A stretch of 20,156 nucleotides of DNA from Acanthaster planci (Eukaryota > Echinodermata > Asteroidea > Valvatida > Acanthasteridae). The stretch lies in contig NW_019091399.1 of the NCBI RefSeq assembly GCF_001949145.1, positions 1,681,185-1,701,340 on the forward strand, given 5' to 3'. The first letter of the stretch is position 1, and the number at the start of each line of letters is the position of its first letter. Under the pieces are notes generated by a model. The model ran no database searches, was not told where the DNA came from, and saw only the letters and a program-made list of their open reading frames with translations. Positions 8,731 to 18,859 of this stretch are shown here, piece after piece. The position numbers and the translations under genes were made by a program.

Positions 8731-9973
8731 CTGTATGTTTGGTGACAACATTAATCAAGCTGTAAGTCAGAGGTTTTGATGTACATGTTTGTATGAAGCC
8801 TTTTTAACTATTATAGTGTTTACAATAAATATGTAATAAAAAATCAGAGGCTACATTCGTGAAATCTAATTACTAATGAAATTACTAGTAAAATCACTAC
8901 AAATGTGAAAACCACTTGTGAAAAGGATGAAATATCAGCTATTTCAATGACGGTTCGAAAAGACTTGTACTATCACTTCTCTTTTGGAGTGATTTTCACC
9001 ATTGTGGAGTCGTATTCACTCTTTTGGAGAGTGAGTTTTCATTCATTTGCATTTTATAAGAGTAGTAGCCAACCAGGCTTCATTGGCATACTAAAATGCT
9101 TAGTAGCCAATTATGTAGAGGAGACACGATGAAAAAGTGAAGATTCTTTTATTGGAATGGACTCCGAGCCTATTTTAATCGAAGAATATCCACTCTAATG
9201 CTTTGAGATGAATTCCATCATTTGTCCAGCGTTGCTATATACATGATTGTACGTACTATATCTCTATGTACATGTAAGCTTTACTCCTGGCCTGAGCCGT
9301 TAATTGGGTAACTTCGTCTGGGTGCGTGAACTGCTTTTCATTTACATATACAGTCATGCTCATGAAGTCAAACATTGAGACATGCAGTGAGCACCAGCAC
9401 TAGATCGTAGGGTGCACGCACTGTCTTCATTTCCATGTTTCCTCTCAAGTCCAAACTGATGATTACAATGTATAGGTCTATAAGCTGCGGAAATATTCTA
9501 ATTTGTTATCAAATGCTATTGACATGACTTTATGGAGCTGGAGACTTTTTACATCACCAGTAAGCAAGTTCGTCAGCTAATTTGGGAACCATAGTTCACT
9601 GTCTCTTCAAATTAAAACCACGTTTACAGCCTTGGAATAACATGCTTACTCATCAAAATCCCTTAACCACCGTAAGAAACAGTTTCTTTCGGAAAATTCA
9701 TGCACTTAGCATCTCAAATGGGAAGTAATCTATTCTTTAAAATCATATTACATTAACATATAAATTTAAAATGTAAATATAAATTAAAAACTTAAAATGG
9801 AAGGATTGTATGCCAAAAAAAGTGCAATTAAAAGAGTGTTTCACTTTAATTGAAGATCTGTAATCACAACAGAAACTATAACAGAAAATATAAAAATCCG
9901 AACACGGAGAAAATCAACCCTTAGAATGTCTCAAATGATGTATTTGACTATTAAAGGCGTTTCTTGCTCCCTT

Positions 9974-10319
9974 TGACGTAATTAAATTGTGACGTAAATG
10001 TAACAACTGCTTTTTTGTGTCTATCAAGTCAAGTTTGATCTGTCAGTTTTAAAGAATGTACAGGAAACTTTAGACTTTTTAAAGAATTCTTCAGAATAAT
10101 TTACACTCTTCAGAATAGGGTGACGTCACAAGAACGGTTTAAGAAGATCGCAACAAACTTGTAATTCATAAAACCTTACGAATTGTAAGACCTTGCTAAC
10201 TAATTACAAACAGCACTAGAATTTAGGTGCACACGCAACTATACAAAATTTAGCGCTTCTTGCTGGATAGGCACGTGTGGAATGTGGTGACAACAGAGAC
10301 GTCACTGTGACTGACGTCA
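9974..10319. promoter_or_regulatory. Cluster of CRE/ATF-like TGACGT sites in an intron
   Basis: TGACGTAA occurs at 9974-9981 and 9990-9997, the perfect CRE palindrome TGACGTCA at 10121-10128 and 10312-10319, and a half-site GACGTCAC at 10298-10305. A CACGTG E-box lies at 10272-10277. CREB/ATF family bZIP factors bind TGACGTCA. Function is inferred only. The cluster could be an intronic enhancer or an internal promoter of the sushi gene. Confidence 0.4.
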
Positions 10320-11449
10320 TACGCTAATATATGTCTATAACTTCCATCATTAGCAAAAAGGAAGGAAAAAGATAACTAAGGCCTATATCTGGTATACTGT
10401 ATTAATGTAAATGAATCAACAATCACTGCTATACAGAAAACGTAAGGAGGGCAAACTAATCTCAAGAAGAGAATCGCTTAGTAGCAGACAAGTTGATGAT
10501 GTGTGAATTCTCTCTTTTTGTATACAAATGGCCTGAGTATACGGCCAGGTGATTATATGAAGTTAATAAAGATGTGACTCTGGTGGTGCAAAGAACAACT
10601 ATTGGAGCGGAATGCACACATACCAATCTTCACTGTGCTCGGAGGCCACGTGGAAGTGCGAGAAATACAGTATACAATTCTTGTTGGGTATGTCATACTT
10701 TACAGGCGCGTGTTCTTTGAAACTGGTTTGGTAGCGTTGCCCCCTACGTAACAGAAGATTCCACGTCGCCGAACTACATTTTTAAATATTTATAATACAA
10801 ATCACCATAAACTGGACAGTCTACGGACAACCTCTTTATTTGCCACTATATTTGCGGTGGACCTTGGCAGCTCCAGGCATTTTTTCGGCAGATGCGAGTT
10901 ATTAAATTAGTAAGCTAATACTTGTAAAATACCTTACTAGCAAACACTAAGTACAATGTTGCAAACACAAGAAAAAGGAAGATCCATGGGCAGCTACTCT
11001 CAGCCAACAACACCGTACAAGATATCTTTAGGCTGCGGCGATCATTGTTAAACATTAGATTGTCAAAATTAAAATCAGAGTCCCCGATGCACAATGGTGA
11101 GTGCAGTTCCTTTCGTTTTAGAAAGCCCACAAATTGTAAGTGACTCGGACTCATAACAAGGAGACGTTGCAATAAAATGCTGGTCTCGTAATCCAAGTTT
11201 CTGTGCCTCGGAGTCTAGACCGAACGTCATTGAACAAATAAAAGTTGTCAGACGGAAAGTCATTCAATCAGTCTCCACTGTCTTATAGGTCCCCAATTTC
11301 TCAGCATATTGGTCAGCGAAAGGCTAGTTCTAAAGGCAGACAGAGGTCACAGAATTCACACCCGAGCTAAAAATGATTTAGCAGTGTGCCTCAGTGTAAT
11401 TACTATGACGGTAGGTTTGTAGAGAATACGGGCGGTTCATATTAGTGCG

Positions 11450-11557
11450 CTTCCAAGACTTTGCAACGTGTTGACAAATCACAGTGCTCGAAATCTGTCG
11501 ACCCAGTGCGCGTTTAGAAAGGGTCGACAGATTTCGCACACTGTAAACTCTTGGAAG
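11450..11557. repeat. Long imperfect palindrome (fold-back or MITE-like)
   Basis: The perfect 16-bp arms CGAAATCTGTCGACCC (11489-11504) and its complement (11521-11536) flank a 16-nt loop. Pairing continues outward through ACAGTG/CACTGT with two mismatches. A further 12-bp pair (CTTCCAAGACTT at 11450-11461 against 11546-11557) has one mismatch. No target-site duplication is visible. The structure may be a tiny fold-back transposon or a hairpin RNA source. Confidence 0.6.
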
Positions 11558-11727
11558 TGAACTGTTGTGAATCGCCAGTATAACCATTGCGTAAATTACT
11601 GTCGGGCATGAAAATTGAATTGTTTTGAATAAAAGTATTCCACAAATTAAAATACTGCGTCCATTTATGAATGAGGAACGGATGGCTTACATTCGAAGTT
11701 TTCTTTCATAAGAAATAGGGTTCAAAC

Positions 11728-11901
11728 CTGGAACACAGAGGGGTATCTCCGCGCTCCACGTGCCGTTCTCAAGACACTGTAGCTCTCTTTCTCCTTCCAA
11801 GTCGTAGCCTTTTTCACACGTGAAGCTAGCAACTCCGCCAACATTGTTACCAGACACGACCATTCTGCCGTTCGCTGGTTCGGTAACGGAGTCGCAGGTC
11901 A
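11728..11901 (-). CDS. Sushi/CCP exon 2
   Basis: This 174-bp, phase 1-1 exon encodes one compact CCP module of 58 codons with no extra linker. The cysteines are in VTCDS, SFTCEKGY, LQCLEN and PLCV, and the Trp is in NGTWSA with an NGT glycosylation sequon. The minus-strand acceptor is GAAAACAG|TG and the donor TTCCAG|GTTTGA. It shares VTCDSVTEP and VGGVASFTC with exons 3 and 4, so the modules arose by older duplication of one exon type. The next exon in transcript order is 2997 bp away. Confidence 0.9.
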
Positions 11902-12159
11902 CTGTTTTCAATTTTCAAACAAAGCTAATTAGCATAGAAACGATCGAAATTTTTAAATTTTAAACTTTAAGGAACAAAGTTATGGGTTATAAATATTTTG
12001 CATCGATCACACTGTACTGATTAGTTTCATTTCCATCAATTTGATTCATATACGTGTGTTTTTATAAGAGTTAACGACAAATTTCATGTCAAATCAGTTT
12101 GTCAAATAGCTGTTCGCCGTTTTTGCTTCGAGCGGCAATTTAACTTCTAACCCAGCAGC

Positions 12160-12318
12160 ATGGCCAAGGGAGAGCAGAGTGACATAATTCGGCTGGCTGG
12201 AGAATTTAACAAAAACAAAACGGGACGGTCAGACACAAAAATGGAATGGCCTAACGACTGTGAGTTCAAAACTAGGACGAGGGGATTACGACTTATGAAT
12301 GGTAAAAGAGGATGGTGA
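12160..12318 (+). other. Short unassigned ATG open frame inside an intron
   Basis: The plus-strand frame of 52 codons starts MAKGEQSDIIRLAGEF and is rich in charged residues. It lies within the intron between sushi exons 1 and 2, antisense to the gene. I do not recognise the protein. It could be chance or a fragment of a transposon or processed copy. A GTGAGT donor-like site occurs inside it near 12257. Confidence 0.12.
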
Positions 12319-12485
12319 AAATAAGTGTTCAAAGCTTCAAATACTTTACTGCAAAACAATTATTCCAAACACAACTTTTATTTTGCCAGTTCCTAGCCAA
12401 CATTCTTAAAATATCTAAGCAGGAAGAAGTTTTGATTTTCAAACGGATAATTTAACTAAAACCCTCTCTGGGCGCCTTTACAAAC

Positions 12486-12659
12486 CTAGAACACAGGTCG
12501 GCACTTCCCCGCTCCATGTGCCGTTCTCCTCACACATAAGTTCACTTTTTCCTTGCAAGGTGTATCCATCGTTACAAATGAAGCTGGCCACTCCTCCAAC
12601 ACTGCTGCGGGATACTTCCTTCGTGCAGTTAGGAGGTATGCCAAGACTGCCACAAATCA
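12486..12659 (-). CDS. Sushi/CCP exon 1 (most 5' module in the window)
   Basis: This 174-bp, phase 1-1 exon encodes one CCP module. The cysteines are in VICGS, SFICNDGY, LMCEEN and PTCV, and the Trp is in NGTWSG. The acceptor is ACCAACAG|TG and the donor TTCTAG|GTTTGT. It is the most divergent of the four modules and has a fifth cysteine, PPNCTKEV, where the others have a Gly after Asn. This leaves an unpaired Cys and creates a second sequon (NCT). Exons before it (signal peptide, further modules) must lie at higher coordinates or outside the window. None was recognised. Confidence 0.88.
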
Positions 12660-13309
12660 CTGTTGGTGGTATTGAAACCAATATTCCATGAAACTTGATC
12701 GAATTAATGGTGCGGAAGAAAATTATGTGTTTGGCAATACTTGGAAAGTTTGAAGCATAGCCATGAGGCGTGCGTGTCGAGTTACTGGGTTTAAGGGAGG
12801 AAATATGTATTTTTTTCCTCGAAAAAAGATCCCCCCCGAAAAACATGGGAACTTTCTAAAAGGTCCGCAGTCACTCAAGCTGAAGATTATTTTTTGTTCT
12901 TCTGGTCAATTATAATTTTACATAAATTTATCTTAGTGGTTTTTAATAGTACTGTGTAATGTTAACATGAGCGTAGACATGTGATCTCCAGGTCGCTATG
13001 CATAAACATATTGGAGATATGAACATATAGCAGATGTCAATCACTTATTCTAATGAATCTGACGTCAGAAGCGAAGATTTCTTATGAACCTTAGAGGGCG
13101 TTTTACCATTATGTTTTGCTTGGACGTTTTAATTATCGATACATTTCGCGAAGTTCGTCGAAGAATTCCACCGACTTTTGACACGCCAATGTAGTGAGTA
13201 CATGTTTTGGGTTACTTGCAACATCAGCTCATGTGTTGTACAGATTAAGGTGTGTAAAGAGATAGATAACAGTATTCATTTTGGGGCACGATAAACTGCG
13301 CGCTACGAG

Positions 13310-13360
13310 TATAAAAATTTGGCCTGTCGGACCACTGAGTAGTCATTTCCTACCGCCATG
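13310..13360 (+). promoter_or_regulatory. Core-promoter-like TATA site with initiator and Kozak-like ATG
   Basis: TATAAAA lies at 13310-13316. An initiator-like TCATTTC follows at 13343-13349, and an ATG in good context (GCCATGG) at 13358. The frame from this ATG closes after 16 codons, so any gene would need a splice soon after. No downstream plus-strand gene was recognised. This may be chance. Confidence 0.2.
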
Positions 13361-14044
13361 GTCGGACCATGCAGTCAGTTCCCGGCACATGTGCACGTAT
13401 TAGTGTACTGAGGATTTTGTGTTGAGTTTGGATATTTAATGTTGAAGTATGAACCTAAAGATATGAATTTGGAAGACAGCTTTGACATTTTGTGCGATGT
13501 GGTTGTGCTGAAGAGTAGTTTAGGGCAGGCTTTAAACACATTTTCTGACTCGGGAGAGAGCACTCATTTTGACTCAAGGCTTTGTTTCGCATTTCAAACC
13601 ACCCAGCAGGATATATAATTTTTAATGAGGATTCTTTAAGCCAATTCACAGGTTGATGCATATTTTAACACAATGGATAGATGCTATTGTATGTGATATA
13701 CCGTACTGTTGATTGCAGATTGAACAAGTTACCATGCACACATACACGCACACATAACGGCACTGTTAGACTTATTTTCAGTTACAACTCGTCATTAAAG
13801 TGGTATGATACAAGGGCAAATTACAGCAATGCAGGCCCCGATCTTTACCGCGGCCACCGCGTGGCCAATAGCCGCGTGCCCTTCGAAGTTAGCCGTAATG
13901 CCCTTCAAAAAAACTCACGTGACCTTCCCTTTGCAGCCGGCTGTATGTGTAATGACAGTGTACCATTAAAGCCAATGCATGCAGGCAATTCCGAATTGGG
14001 GCGAGTTCAACCTTTTGGGCTGCGTTCAAGCGAGCTACTCGTGC

Positions 14045-14174
14045 TAACCCGAGTACTACTCCGAGCGCACGAACGGCAGGAGTACCGTCTTCGGGTCAGC
14101 GAGAATATATTCCCCATCACAGAGGAGTATACTCCTGACCAGAGTGTATTGCGCGTGCATCCACACTCGGGTTA
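14045..14174. repeat. GC-rich imperfect inverted repeat with AGGAGTATACTCCT palindrome
   Basis: TAACCCGAGT at 14045-14054 is exactly complementary to 14165-14174. Each arm also carries an inner CAGGAGTA word on the matching strand. The right half contains the perfect 14-bp palindrome AGGAGTATACTCCT at 14123-14136. The pattern suggests a fold-back element or a repeated binding site. Confidence 0.45.
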
Positions 14175-14653
14175 ATGGGAGTAACCGCTAAATGAAACGC
14201 TAAAATGATGCTTTCTTACGGGAGGGCTCAATTAAAGCGCCAGAAGCTTGAAAACCTGTTTTCCAGAAAAAGTAGGGATCAAGTATTTATAAACTTGTAA
14301 ACTCCGGCAAAGTCGGCACTCCGTCTTGACTGGAAAAAATAATGACTTCAAAATGCTGACATGTGCTGCTTGCCGACTTACGTGGCGTGCTGCCTTAATA
14401 CCATCCATATAATTCATTGCACCAGTTTAATTGCTTTGATCTGCCCTGGTTGTCAATTCAGGTAAGTTTGTCCTCGATTGTGATCATCGCTCCGCCCGTA
14501 CTGAGGACGACCCGTACATGCCGTTTGTACTGACATAATGCTAGGACGCACAGCACACATATCATGCACCGGCACGGCGCGGGTGAACGCGGGATCTTGG
14601 GGGCCGGCCGCAAGTAAAACTTCGTTCAATAGGGGACCCCAAAAAGGGACAGA

Positions 14654-14663
14654 GCGCATGCGC
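14654..14663. promoter_or_regulatory. NRF-1-like palindrome in a CpG-rich patch
   Basis: GCGCATGCGC is the palindromic core bound by NRF-1 in animal CpG promoters. It sits in a locally CpG-rich stretch (about 14480-14720) within A+T-rich DNA. It may mark a promoter, but no adjacent first exon was identified. Confidence 0.25.
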
Positions 14664-16479
14664 GTGCTCTAGAGGGGGGAGGTACTGGTATTGATGCGAA
14701 TATTGGGCAAACCCCTTTGCGGTCGAGCTCGCGCAATGTAAATGTACAGTACATGTAGGCCTACTCCACGTATCGACAACGAAGCTCAGGAAATCGATTG
14801 TTTAACAGCCCACCCTATACCGAGGATTATTTTTGTGGTTTTGTGGAAAAGGAACCGAGAGAACATGCCGATTTGAACGAAACAACGGCTTATAAAGGCC
14901 CACTTAAAATTATCCATGGAAATGCATCAACACACGATCGGTACTTTTATCAAAAGGCCGACTTACGAGTTGCATGATGCCGACTTGACCGGAATTTTCT
15001 GTAACCATTTAGCAAACAGTAAACATTTTAAAAGGATCCCCATTTCATTTAAATAAAAGGATTAACACTATTTATTATATTTTAAACTTAATTTAAGGGG
15101 GTTAGGAATCCTTAAATTCTAATGGGAAAGGGATACAAAATCTAAGCAAGCATTAAATCAGAGGCTGGATTCGGAAGGAAAAAATGGTAAGATGACGAGT
15201 ACCACTGCCAGTAGAAGACGTAAGATCGAAGCATTGGCGAGAGTTCTGCTCCAGCTCCTGATTGCTCTTCCACGGTAATTTAGTTTAGTGCCCTTTACCA
15301 TCATTTTTTAAAATTTCCTGCTCCATGTCATCCATGTTACCTCGGTTGTACGTTTTACAACCTTCTACCTCTATTTACAAGCCCTTGTTGGAGCACAATC
15401 CGTAAGTCTACCTTCTCCATTTTCCTTTATGTTATAATCTCTCAATGGCTTAATGGCAGTCCGATTTATGATTTATTTCTGGTATAGCCCTCTTGATGTC
15501 ACGCTCATCTCCGCAACTCACATGCATAGTATTTTGTATAGAAGTATAATGGCACACAAGTTCTTGCCAGTGCCTGTATTGTTTTTACTATAGGCTCTGT
15601 TTTTGGGAGCTGTCAGTTCGTAATTATCTTGCCTTCATCGACTCTCATGGGTTGATCTTCATTATAAGAAGGCAGGTTCCTCAAAATATGGACCATTAGA
15701 TAATTTTCAACTTTGGGTGAACAGAAGTAAATTAAATCCCAATGTCTGATGTAATGAGGAAAGTCACAGCTGATATCTGAAACAATGACGACCGTGTCCG
15801 TCTTTCAACTCCATTTGATTTGTACACATTATGCCAAATTATCCCCAAATAATCATTTTTACAAATCTGAAGGTGCTAATTTGTATTTTACATGATCAAA
15901 GTCACTCTTAGGGGTTTCGAAAAATGACATCCAGAGTTGCATTTTGGTCCATTTTATGAAGAACATGCCAGTAGTATGTTATGGATCACTGCCTTGTTCA
16001 TGTAGTTGGACATGTACGCATTTTACTAGTATATTTAAGTGGAGATTTTTAGTACATGTATGTCCTGTTTTCTTATGCATTTTGATAACCGTGCATGGTA
16101 GATTTTTATCTACATGAATCTGTTTTGTATTCTATGGGGTCTCATAGTGATATTCCTCGCACGTTGTATTTTACCCTTTAATTCGTACATTCTTTCTACA
16201 TGTACATGTACCTGTAGTTACGTGTCCTTTTGCTTTGACCTACATGAACATGCATGTACTTCAGCTAGAATAGACTTGTCCTAGTCCTTAGACTTTCTGC
16301 ATTTCCTACATCTTGCTTTGTATTGTTATGTTACACAGTGATTTTATTCCTTGTGACTCAAAACATTCTATATCTTTTTGTTCACAGTTTTACATCGTTG
16401 CCCATTAAATGGCTCCAGTCAAGGGGCCCACTTGGAAAGGTGTTTAGGCCTCTGCATATCTGTGTATGCTTATCACAGT

Positions 16480-17560
16480 GAGGGCAGAAGAGGGAGGAAG
16501 GCTGTACTGCAAGCTGAAGCTAAATTACTGAGAGAACAGCAAGAAATTGAGCTGTAGGGGTTAAAGCTGCGGTAAAGAAAAGCCGAGCTGCAGCTGAAGG
16601 CTAAGATTAAAAGTGCTGATGCTGAGCAAAGGGTGTACGCCCAATACGAAGACGACTTATCCTGTAACACCCTTAACTGCCCCGTTGATGATCATCGGGA
16701 ACACTCCCACAGACAGGATTTGTCCTACCTTAAGGGTCCTCCAAAAGGAGAGGAACCAGCTACAAAACAAAGATACAAGTATCCTATGACTACAGCATCA
16801 GCAGAGCCTGTAGAAACACTGCAGTTGCCAAAAGTGGAAATCATGGTGTATCAAGGTGACCCCCTGAGATTCTGGGAGTTTTAGTGAGCGTTTGAAGTCA
16901 ATGTCGACAGGAGGAAGATCAACGATGCAGTTAAGCTGACTAGGCTTCTGCATTATTGCAAGGGCGATGCAAGCAAGGCAATACACAGGCTTGATCACTG
17001 ATGGAGCCAGTGCAGGGGTATGCTCAAGCTAAGACCCTACTCCGTGAGAGATTTAGAAGTAAATACAAAACTGCCGATGCATGGATGAAAGGTCACAAAG
17101 GGTACTCCTGTGTCACCCGATGATGGAAAGTCCTTGAGAGCATTTGCCGATGACAGTACTTTTTTTGCGTTACAGATGGCTGTGCAAAGTCAGAGAGATA
17201 GAAAAAAGGTTAATAGGCCGCCCAGCATTGAAGACCAGGTGGCCTATGTGGAGGACGCTGCGGAGGAAGAGAATAACCCGATTTACGGAACAGCAACCTG
17301 GAAGAAAAATCGAGACACAACTCAAGCAGACAAGATGAGACAGAAGAGCCCTTGTTTGCAGCAACCTCTACACAACAAGAGAAAATGAGCAAGGAATGTT
17401 CACTGTGTAAAGGAAACCACAATTTATTTGTCTGTCAACAATTTAAGGGAATGGCACCTCAGGACAGAAGATTTATCCAGGAGCAGACTGACTGGTGCAG
17501 ATGGCAAAGGTCAACACCAAGCCAATCACACTTTTAAGGCCAATTCATGAGCTTTGTGTT
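16480..17560 (+). pseudogene. Degenerate BEL/Pao retrotransposon Gag
   Basis: The region starts with a charged coiled-coil stretch (QAEAKLLREQQEIEL, then RKAELQLKAKIK) interrupted by two in-frame stops near 16555 and 16573. The frame of 16633 continues through LQLPKVEIMVYQGDPLRFWEF, the hallmark of the DUF1759 region of BEL/Pao Gag, and meets TAG TGA at 16882-16887. Homology continues in the same frame (AFEVNVDRRKINDAVKLTRL), shifts frame near 16998 (AKTLLRERF), and resumes from about 17095 (VSPDDGKSLRAF) to NPIYGTATWKKNRDTTQADK. A CCHC-type knuckle, CSLCKGNHNLFVC, lies at 17397-17435 in a third frame. The order is right for BEL/Pao. The copy has several stops and shifts and no recognisable Pol after it, so it is a dead fragment. 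Confidence 0.85.
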
Positions 17561-18660
17561 ACGGAGTTAGTAGGTAATGAGAGGGCGGAGTAATCACAGA
17601 AAGCTGTGATGCATGCCTATATGCATCAGCAATTTATTGAAGTCCTAACGTTCACCATGAGTGCGCCGACAGATCAGAGGAGAGTATCCTAATATCTTTA
17701 ATGAGTTTGAAAGCACATGTACATTTGTCTATTTTGTGCCTGGAGGCATGATTTGAGGTGTGAGTCAAGAGACGTCCCGTGTTTTACAGAAACTCTTCTC
17801 AGGCACTCAGAATTGGATACAGCACACGCAGGACAGTGAGGGAGAACGTTCTAGACTAGGACATTTCACCAGTCTACACAACTGGACATTTGCTTTAGAG
17901 TGCACTATTATCAGAAACATTTGCGAGGATGCACGTGAAATTTTGAAGTTGTCCAGTGTACACTTTTAACCTTGTTAAGATCTGATGATAATTTGCATTT
18001 GAGGTAAAATTCAGCTATATTTGAATTCATTGACATTTCCAGTGTGCCCACGCAAAATTTGTGAAAAATCTGACTGAAGATTTTAATACTAACAGCATTT
18101 TTATGCAGGAACCTGACTATCCCAATTTGTGTTTTTGTCTCGAAAATCATGATTATCAGTGTTCTTATTACCGAAAATGGGTCACCTGGGAGACATTCCC
18201 ATAGGAACGTGCACAAGATTTTTCAAACTTTACCGTCCCATAATTTAATATTCCCTTATCCGATTTTATTCAAACTTTGCATATTTTCCTTTCAGACCCT
18301 AATCTATCATCTCTCAAAATGTGGACTGTAAAAATTTTCCTCCTTTTGGTAGTTGGAGCATTAGGAAGACATTGAAATGTCTCCCTTATGACCGATGTCT
18401 CCCAAATTTACCACAAAATGTCTCCCAAGTGACCTATTTGGAAATATTCTTGAAATTGCCTGTGTTTCGTTGTGTTGTTGATCACTATATAGTATCACTA
18501 TATAGTACATGTAGGGCTGATGTCGGTAAAATGACAGATATTACAGACAAAGGAAGGACACAAATACAGTGTGATAATATGATGCAGACTAAGGTCATGA
18601 TCAGATTAAAGAGACCTCATGAACGACTGCCCTAACAAAACCAAAGAGGTTGCTATCGTA
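17561..18660. other. Unassigned stretch between two retroelement fragments
   Basis: No protease or RT of the BEL/Pao element is recognisable downstream of its Gag. The region holds an inverted pair of GGTCAC-TGGGAGACATT words (about 18180-18197 and 18418-18435), extra ATGTCTCCC copies near 18377-18405, and a tandem TCACTATATAGTA pair at 18481-18507. Part of it may be the LTR of the Gypsy-like element whose possible start is at 18663 on the minus strand. Confidence 0.4.
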
Positions 18661-18677
18661 ACACCCTTTCTTTAGAA
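18640..18677 (-). other. Possible polypurine tract and LTR start of the Gypsy-like fragment
   Basis: Downstream of the Gypsy-like Pol tail on the minus strand, a purine run AAAGAAAGGG (18673-18664) is followed by TGTTACGATAGC from 18663. A polypurine tract followed by TGTTAC is a common start of a 3' LTR. The other LTR end was not found. Confidence 0.3.
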
Positions 18678-18859
18678 AGATTAGTTTCTACATGTATGAG
18701 CAACAACATTATACATGTGCATGTAGATTAATACAACAGTGGTTCAACAACACTTAACTAACATGGCCAAAATTGTTTACGGGTTTCACGAGTTAAAGAA
18801 ATTCACTCATACAGTATAACAAACGAAAAGTGTCCTCATATAGTTGTGTTGATAGTGCA

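Larger units (their letters stand above)
8731..11727 (-). other. 2997-bp intron between sushi exons 2 and 3
   Basis: No further CCP exon is visible on the minus strand here. The stretch contains two similar small hairpins at 8972-9034, a cluster of CRE-like sites at 9974-10319, a long imperfect palindrome at 11450-11557, and a minus-strand frame at 11196-10915 ending in a hydrophobic run (WIFLFLVFATLYLVF) beside a donor-like AAG|GTATTT. That run could be an alternative membrane exon, but the phases of nearby acceptors do not fit the phase-1 sushi exons. Confidence 0.5.
12660..16470. other. Intergenic or 5' intronic region with promoter-like and palindromic patches
   Basis: No coding exon is supported on either strand. 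The stretch includes a C7 tract at 12831-12837, a CRE at 13060-13067, a TATA-like site at 13310, a GC-rich zone at about 13830-14180 and 14480-14720, a consensus plus-strand donor (CAG|GTAAGT) at 14459-14467, a 9-bp hairpin at 15090-15118, and a 28-codon plus frame starting at 15193 (MTSTTASRRRKIEALA) that I could not assign. The 15300-16400 part is A+T-rich with several TACATGTA words near 16198-16260. Confidence 0.4.

Noticed and set aside
13681-14175. 164-codon plus-strand open frame as a coding gene
   Set aside because: The frame is open mainly because the second half is GC-rich. It overlaps the inverted repeat and shows no domain or splice support.
14453-14659. Minus-strand open frame in the CpG-rich patch as an exon
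   Set aside because: No hydrophobic signal peptide, no recognisable domain, and it ends across the NRF-1-like site. More likely promoter-type or repeat DNA.
16473-16670. Hydrophobic minus-strand frame as a signal-peptide exon of the sushi gene
   Set aside because: It is the complement of the charged coiled-coil part of the BEL/Pao Gag, which explains its Leu/Ser-rich look.
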